Assembly (NCBI GenBank): GCA_016203175.1
Contig: JACQNH010000023.1
Coordinates: forward strand, 1 to 6,665
Direction: 5' to 3'
Source of the DNA: Candidatus Woesearchaeota archaeon
GTDB lineage: Archaea; Nanobdellota; Nanobdellia; SCGC-AAA011-G17; JACQNH01
Length of the DNA stretch: 6,665 bases
A program made the translations under genes and the position numbers. Shown here piece by piece: positions 4,990 to 6,665 of this stretch; the first letter of the stretch is position 1; each line of letters opens with the position of its first letter. A model generated the notes under the pieces. It made no database searches. It saw nothing but the letters and a program-made list of their open reading frames with translations, and was not told the DNA's origin.

Positions 4990-5002
4990 AAAAAACCAAA
5001 AA
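4990..5002 (-). terminator. T-run terminator of the Ig-like protein gene
   Basis: On the minus strand TTTTT (5002-4998) and TTTTTT (4995-4990) follow the stop codon at 5010-5008 within 20 bases, separated by GG. This is a typical archaeal poly-T terminator. Confidence 0.6.
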
Positions 5003-5007
5003 TAGCT

Positions 5008-5562
5008 TTAATCACCATAATCACCATCATCGATCATTTTCCAGATATATTTCCCAGCTTTTAACCACAAATTATACTTCAAAGGCAGCCATTGTGGGCG
5101 GGTGTTTACACTAACTTGAATGGTTGCTGTTCCGCTCTTAGTCGAAGTAGTAGCAACTGCTGAAATTCTGTATGTGCCTTCTGATTGCCCAGGAATGTTA
5201 AAACTTACAGAACCGCCACTATCAGTTTTGTTATTACTACTGTATACAAGCCGATCCGGATTTACCTTGATAACATTGATTGTAACACTCGCATTTGATA
5301 CGGGATTATTACTTTGAGAATCTATGACTCTAATAGTGGCTATCATCGGCTCGTCTACATAGTAAAATTCGCTATTAAGGTCAATGTAAACATTCAATCC
5401 GGCGAGTATAGAAGTGTATTGCTCTTCATTTGTTTGTATAGTCTTATCTATATCATATTGGCCAACAACAGAAAGAGGCACAATAAACAATAATACGGAA
5501 AACAATGCTATTATTGTGTTCAATATCCTAGATTGCAATGTTCTTTTCAAGCTTATTTTCAC
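5008..5562 (-). CDS. Membrane-anchored or secreted protein with one Ig/MG2-like domain
   Basis: This 184-aa protein has a basic N-terminus (MKISLKRTLQSR) and a hydrophobic segment at residues 13-34, which is a signal peptide or membrane anchor. Residues 55-152 form a beta-sandwich of the Ig-like/MG2 (macroglobulin) type. The pattern is FYYVDEPMIATIRVID, then NPVSNASVTINV, then KTDSGGSVSFNIPG and GTYRISAV, typical of domains that extend surface proteins. An unusual tail (153-184) is rich in W, Y and K and ends in an acidic DDGDYGD. The start is GTG; there is no in-frame ATG before the upstream stop, and the palindromic TATA box (5590-5583) lies 25 bases away. It is divergent from the pilin operon, so a surface role linked to that apparatus is possible. 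The exact family is not recognised. Confidence 0.82.
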   Translation of the reverse strand: MKISLKRTLQSRILNTIIALFSVLLFIVPLSVVGQYDIDKTIQTNEEQYTSILAGLNVYIDLNSEFYYVDEPMIATIRVIDSQSNNPVSNASVTINVIKVNPDRLVYSSNNKTDSGGSVSFNIPGQSEGTYRISAVATTSTKSGTATIQVSVNTRPQWLPLKYNLWLKAGKYIWKMIDDGDYGD

Positions 5563-5582
5563 AATTATATATGTTTTTGAAA

Positions 5583-5590
5583 TTTATAAA
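5583..5590. promoter_or_regulatory. Palindromic TATA box, possibly bidirectional
   Basis: TTTATAAA is self-complementary. On the minus strand it lies 25 bases before the GTG at 5562. On the + strand it would place a start near 5612, just before the GC-rich segment at 5622-5670. Use in the + direction is only a possibility. Confidence 0.5.
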
Positions 5591-5621
5591 AGTTTTTATT
5601 GTCATATTGTCAAAAAATGTT

Positions 5622-5670
5622 GAACGCCGAGGGCGCGGGTTAGAACGTGGGTTAACAGCCCAGTGTTTTT
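5622..5670 (+). other. GC-rich structured segment, possible small RNA or tRNA remnant
   Basis: This is the most GC-rich stretch between genes in the window. It contains a hairpin CGCC-GAG-GGCG (5625-5635), a 12-base imperfect tandem repeat (5634-5645 and 5646-5657, 9/12 identical) and a second hairpin GGGTT-AAC-AGCCC (5649-5661), followed by TTTTT (5666-5670). That order fits a short transcript with a terminator. It also recalls class II tRNA: GCCGAG next to GGCGCGGG, and GTGGGTT...CCCA like a T arm. The D loop, variable arm and acceptor stem are missing, so it is not a functional tRNA. No family could be assigned. Confidence 0.35.
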
Positions 5671-5745
5671 AGGCCATTTCTAAGACTCTAAAGATGATTT
5701 TCTATATAAATTTTTCTAAAATCCTTGTCAAAAAAGTTCACTCGG

Positions 5746-5755
5746 ATATATTTAT
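5746..5755 (+). promoter_or_regulatory. TATA box of the zinc-ribbon/pilin operon
   Basis: ATATATTTAT is centred about 27 bases before the ATG at 5778. It supports that ATG over an in-frame one at 5694, which would place the promoter inside the gene. Confidence 0.6.
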
Positions 5756-5777
5756 AGTTCTGGGCAATATTAAGGTT

Positions 5778-5945
5778 ATGAAATGTGTAGTTTGCTACAA
5801 AAGGGTCATCAAGGACTATGAACTTTGCTACCAATGCAAGCAGCATTACAAGAGATTTCCGTATTACATAAGGGAAAGAATTCTGAATTATTATAGAAAT
5901 CTGTACATACAGGGAGGTATTGAAAATGAAACCAAATTTGAATAG
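5778..5945 (+). CDS. 55-aa zinc-ribbon protein, first gene of the pilin operon
   Basis: The protein has two CxxC pairs, C3-x2-C6 and C17-x2-C20, separated by ten residues. This should bind one zinc in a short ribbon or knuckle. The rest is a basic, tyrosine-rich helix (about residues 21-45: QHYKRFPYYIRERILNYYRN) and an acidic end. The open frame extends upstream to 5694, but the TATA box at 5746-5755 lies 27 bases before the ATG at 5778, as in other genes here, so the short form is chosen. Its last 20 bases overlap the pilin gene, whose Shine-Dalgarno lies inside it, so the two are translated from one message. It may be a nucleic-acid-binding regulator of the operon or a small accessory factor. 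I do not recognise the family. Confidence 0.7.
   Translation: MKCVVCYKRVIKDYELCYQCKQHYKRFPYYIRERILNYYRNLYIQGGIENETKFE
5912..5918 (+). promoter_or_regulatory. Strong Shine-Dalgarno of the pilin gene
   Basis: GGGAGGT ends 7 bases before the ATG at 5926 and only one base before an in-frame TTG at 5920. It therefore selects 5926 as the pilin start. It is among the strongest ribosome sites in the window, as expected for an abundant structural protein. Confidence 0.75.
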
Positions 5946-6255
5946 AATAATGATAGCATTATCATATACATTGATGATAGTGCTAGGATTTATGCCAGTA
6001 AAAGCCATATCAGCAGAGGATAAGGCAACGTTTGACCAAATATTGCAGCCAGTACTGAGGATATATGACTTTGTGAAGTATGCAGCTACAATAATAGCAG
6101 CCTTGTTTTTAGTGTTTACAGCTATTAGCTATATGACTGCTGGAACTGATGCAAAGAAACGTGATAACTCTAAGTTTATGGCTGGTTCAGTAATATTTGG
6201 ACTAGTCATAATATGGGCCACACCGTTCTTGATAAACTTCATATTAGGACAATGA
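5926..6255 (+). CDS. VirB2/TrbC-like pilin (CedA1-like two-helix protein)
   Basis: This 109-aa protein has the layout of conjugative pilins. A signal peptide covers residues 1-30, with probable cleavage at AISA-ED. An amphipathic helix follows (32-50), then a first membrane helix (51-70), a short basic loop TAGTDAKKRDNSK (71-83) and a second membrane helix (85-107). The segment YMTAGTDAKK before the second helix matches the usual Y-x-T-A-G-x-D/P pattern of TrbC/VirB2 proteins. These assemble into a conjugative pilus; in archaea the related CedA1 belongs to the Ced DNA-import system. The start is set by the SD at 5912-5918. The gene overlaps the next gene by ATGA. Family membership is by pattern and topology, and direction of DNA transfer cannot be told. 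Confidence 0.75.
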   Translation: MKPNLNRIMIALSYTLMIVLGFMPVKAISAEDKATFDQILQPVLRIYDFVKYAATIIAALFLVFTAISYMTAGTDAKKRDNSKFMAGSVIFGLVIIWATPFLINFILGQ

Positions 6256-6665
6256 AAGCAGCAATTTTCTTTATTTTTTTATTTTTGATTACTCCAATTG
6301 CAATAGCTGCTGATCCAAATGATAATCCGCCATTTGACTTTGGGCAGCTTATTCATGATTTAGTTGCGGCTATTTTTAACAGTCTAAAGAATTTTATACT
6401 AGACATATTAAACGCTCCAATTAGTCCTTTGGTAGATTTCCTTAAAAGCTTAATACAAGAGCCCATAAATATAGATTTGTTTCAGAGATACTGGGAGATT
6501 ATAGTTTATGTTATTTCTATATTTTATGGCTTAATATTGCTTACAGCAGGATTTAATTTTATTGTTAGTAGCTATGATGTGATAAGGAGAGAAAGGGCTA
6601 AAGAATGGCTAAAAAACTCCGTATTGATAATAATCTTTGTTAGTTCTTCATGCTTAATATATAGA
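6252..6665 (+). CDS. Partial polytopic membrane protein, possible VirB6/CedA-like channel
   Basis: The reading frame starts with the ATG of an ATGA overlap with the pilin and stays open for 138 codons to the window end, so the C-terminus is missing. Residues 1-20 form a signal peptide (cleavage probably after AIAA), and 31-70 an amphipathic region with many I, L and F. Membrane helices cover about 82-106 and 122-137. Between them lies a conserved-looking cytoplasmic loop, SSYDVIRRERAKEWLKN (106-122). Position directly after a VirB2-like pilin and this topology fit the channel component of type IV secretion or Ced systems (VirB6/TrbL/CedA). I see no diagnostic motif, so the family remains a proposal. 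A weak SD-like AGGA lies at 6246-6249. Confidence 0.7.
   Translation, partial: MKAAIFFIFLFLITPIAIAADPNDNPPFDFGQLIHDLVAAIFNSLKNFILDILNAPISPLVDFLKSLIQEPINIDLFQRYWEIIVYVISIFYGLILLTAGFNFIVSSYDVIRRERAKEWLKNSVLIIIFVSSSCLIYR

Noticed and set aside
5120..5623. Two plus-strand open frames opposite the Ig-like protein gene
   Set aside because: They are antisense to a gene with signal segment and domain, and show no SD or TATA box at the expected place.
5622..5670. Functional tRNA gene
   Set aside because: Pieces resemble D and T arms, but there is no D loop, no proper anticodon arm, no variable arm and no acceptor stem.
5694..5777. N-terminal extension of the zinc-ribbon protein to an ATG at 5694
   Set aside because: The extension would contain the TATA box that fits the ATG at 5778, and it carries no family motif.
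5688..6008. Minus-strand open frame opposite the zinc-ribbon and pilin genes
   Set aside because: It conflicts with the CxxC protein and the pilin, which have a TATA box and strong SD; no domain is visible.

Overview
The window looks like an AT-rich archaeal chromosome or large element, most likely from a small-genome lineage such as the DPANN archaea. The lineage is inferred; the archaeal assignment is better supported. Most first genes have a TATA-like box about 25-31 bases upstream of the start codon and no Shine-Dalgarno sequence, which is the pattern of leaderless archaeal transcripts. Several internal genes, and the RelE-type operon, do have Shine-Dalgarno motifs. Intergenic gaps are short (under 220 bases), and several gene ends are followed by T-runs rather than classical hairpin terminators.

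Layout. Bases 1-161 hold no supported gene, but do hold a small GC-rich hairpin and three tandem 7-mers. Bases 162-554 encode an unrecognised 130-aa protein and 607-810 a PspC-domain membrane protein. Then come two toxin-antitoxin modules on the + strand: a DUF2683-like antitoxin with a RelE/ParE-type toxin (916-1428), and an MNT nucleotidyltransferase with a HEPN partner (1531-2465). A 21-bp direct repeat (20/21 identical) lies just after the end of each module, so the repeats bracket the MNT-HEPN pair. On the minus strand follow an HD-superfamily phosphohydrolase (2593-3216), a dUTPase (3258-3704) and a second, diverged HEPN-MNT pair (3866-4887). Bases 5008-5562 (minus) encode a membrane-anchored or secreted protein with one Ig/MG2-like domain. 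Divergent from it, + strand genes form an operon: a 55-aa zinc-ribbon protein (5778-5945), a two-helix VirB2/TrbC-like pilin (5926-6255), and the start of a polytopic membrane protein (6252 to the window end) that may be a VirB6/CedA-like channel.

How it fits together. The left 4.9 kb resembles a defence or stress island: three toxin-antitoxin modules around two nucleotide-hydrolase genes. The most striking signal is that both MNT operons carry the same palindromic core, TAACA-nn-TGTTA, at the start codon, with further half or full sites exactly 20 bp away. This suggests that the winged-helix domains of both MNT proteins recognise the same operator and may cross-regulate. The right 0.9 kb looks like the front of a DNA-transfer or Ced-like DNA-import apparatus, cut off by the window edge.
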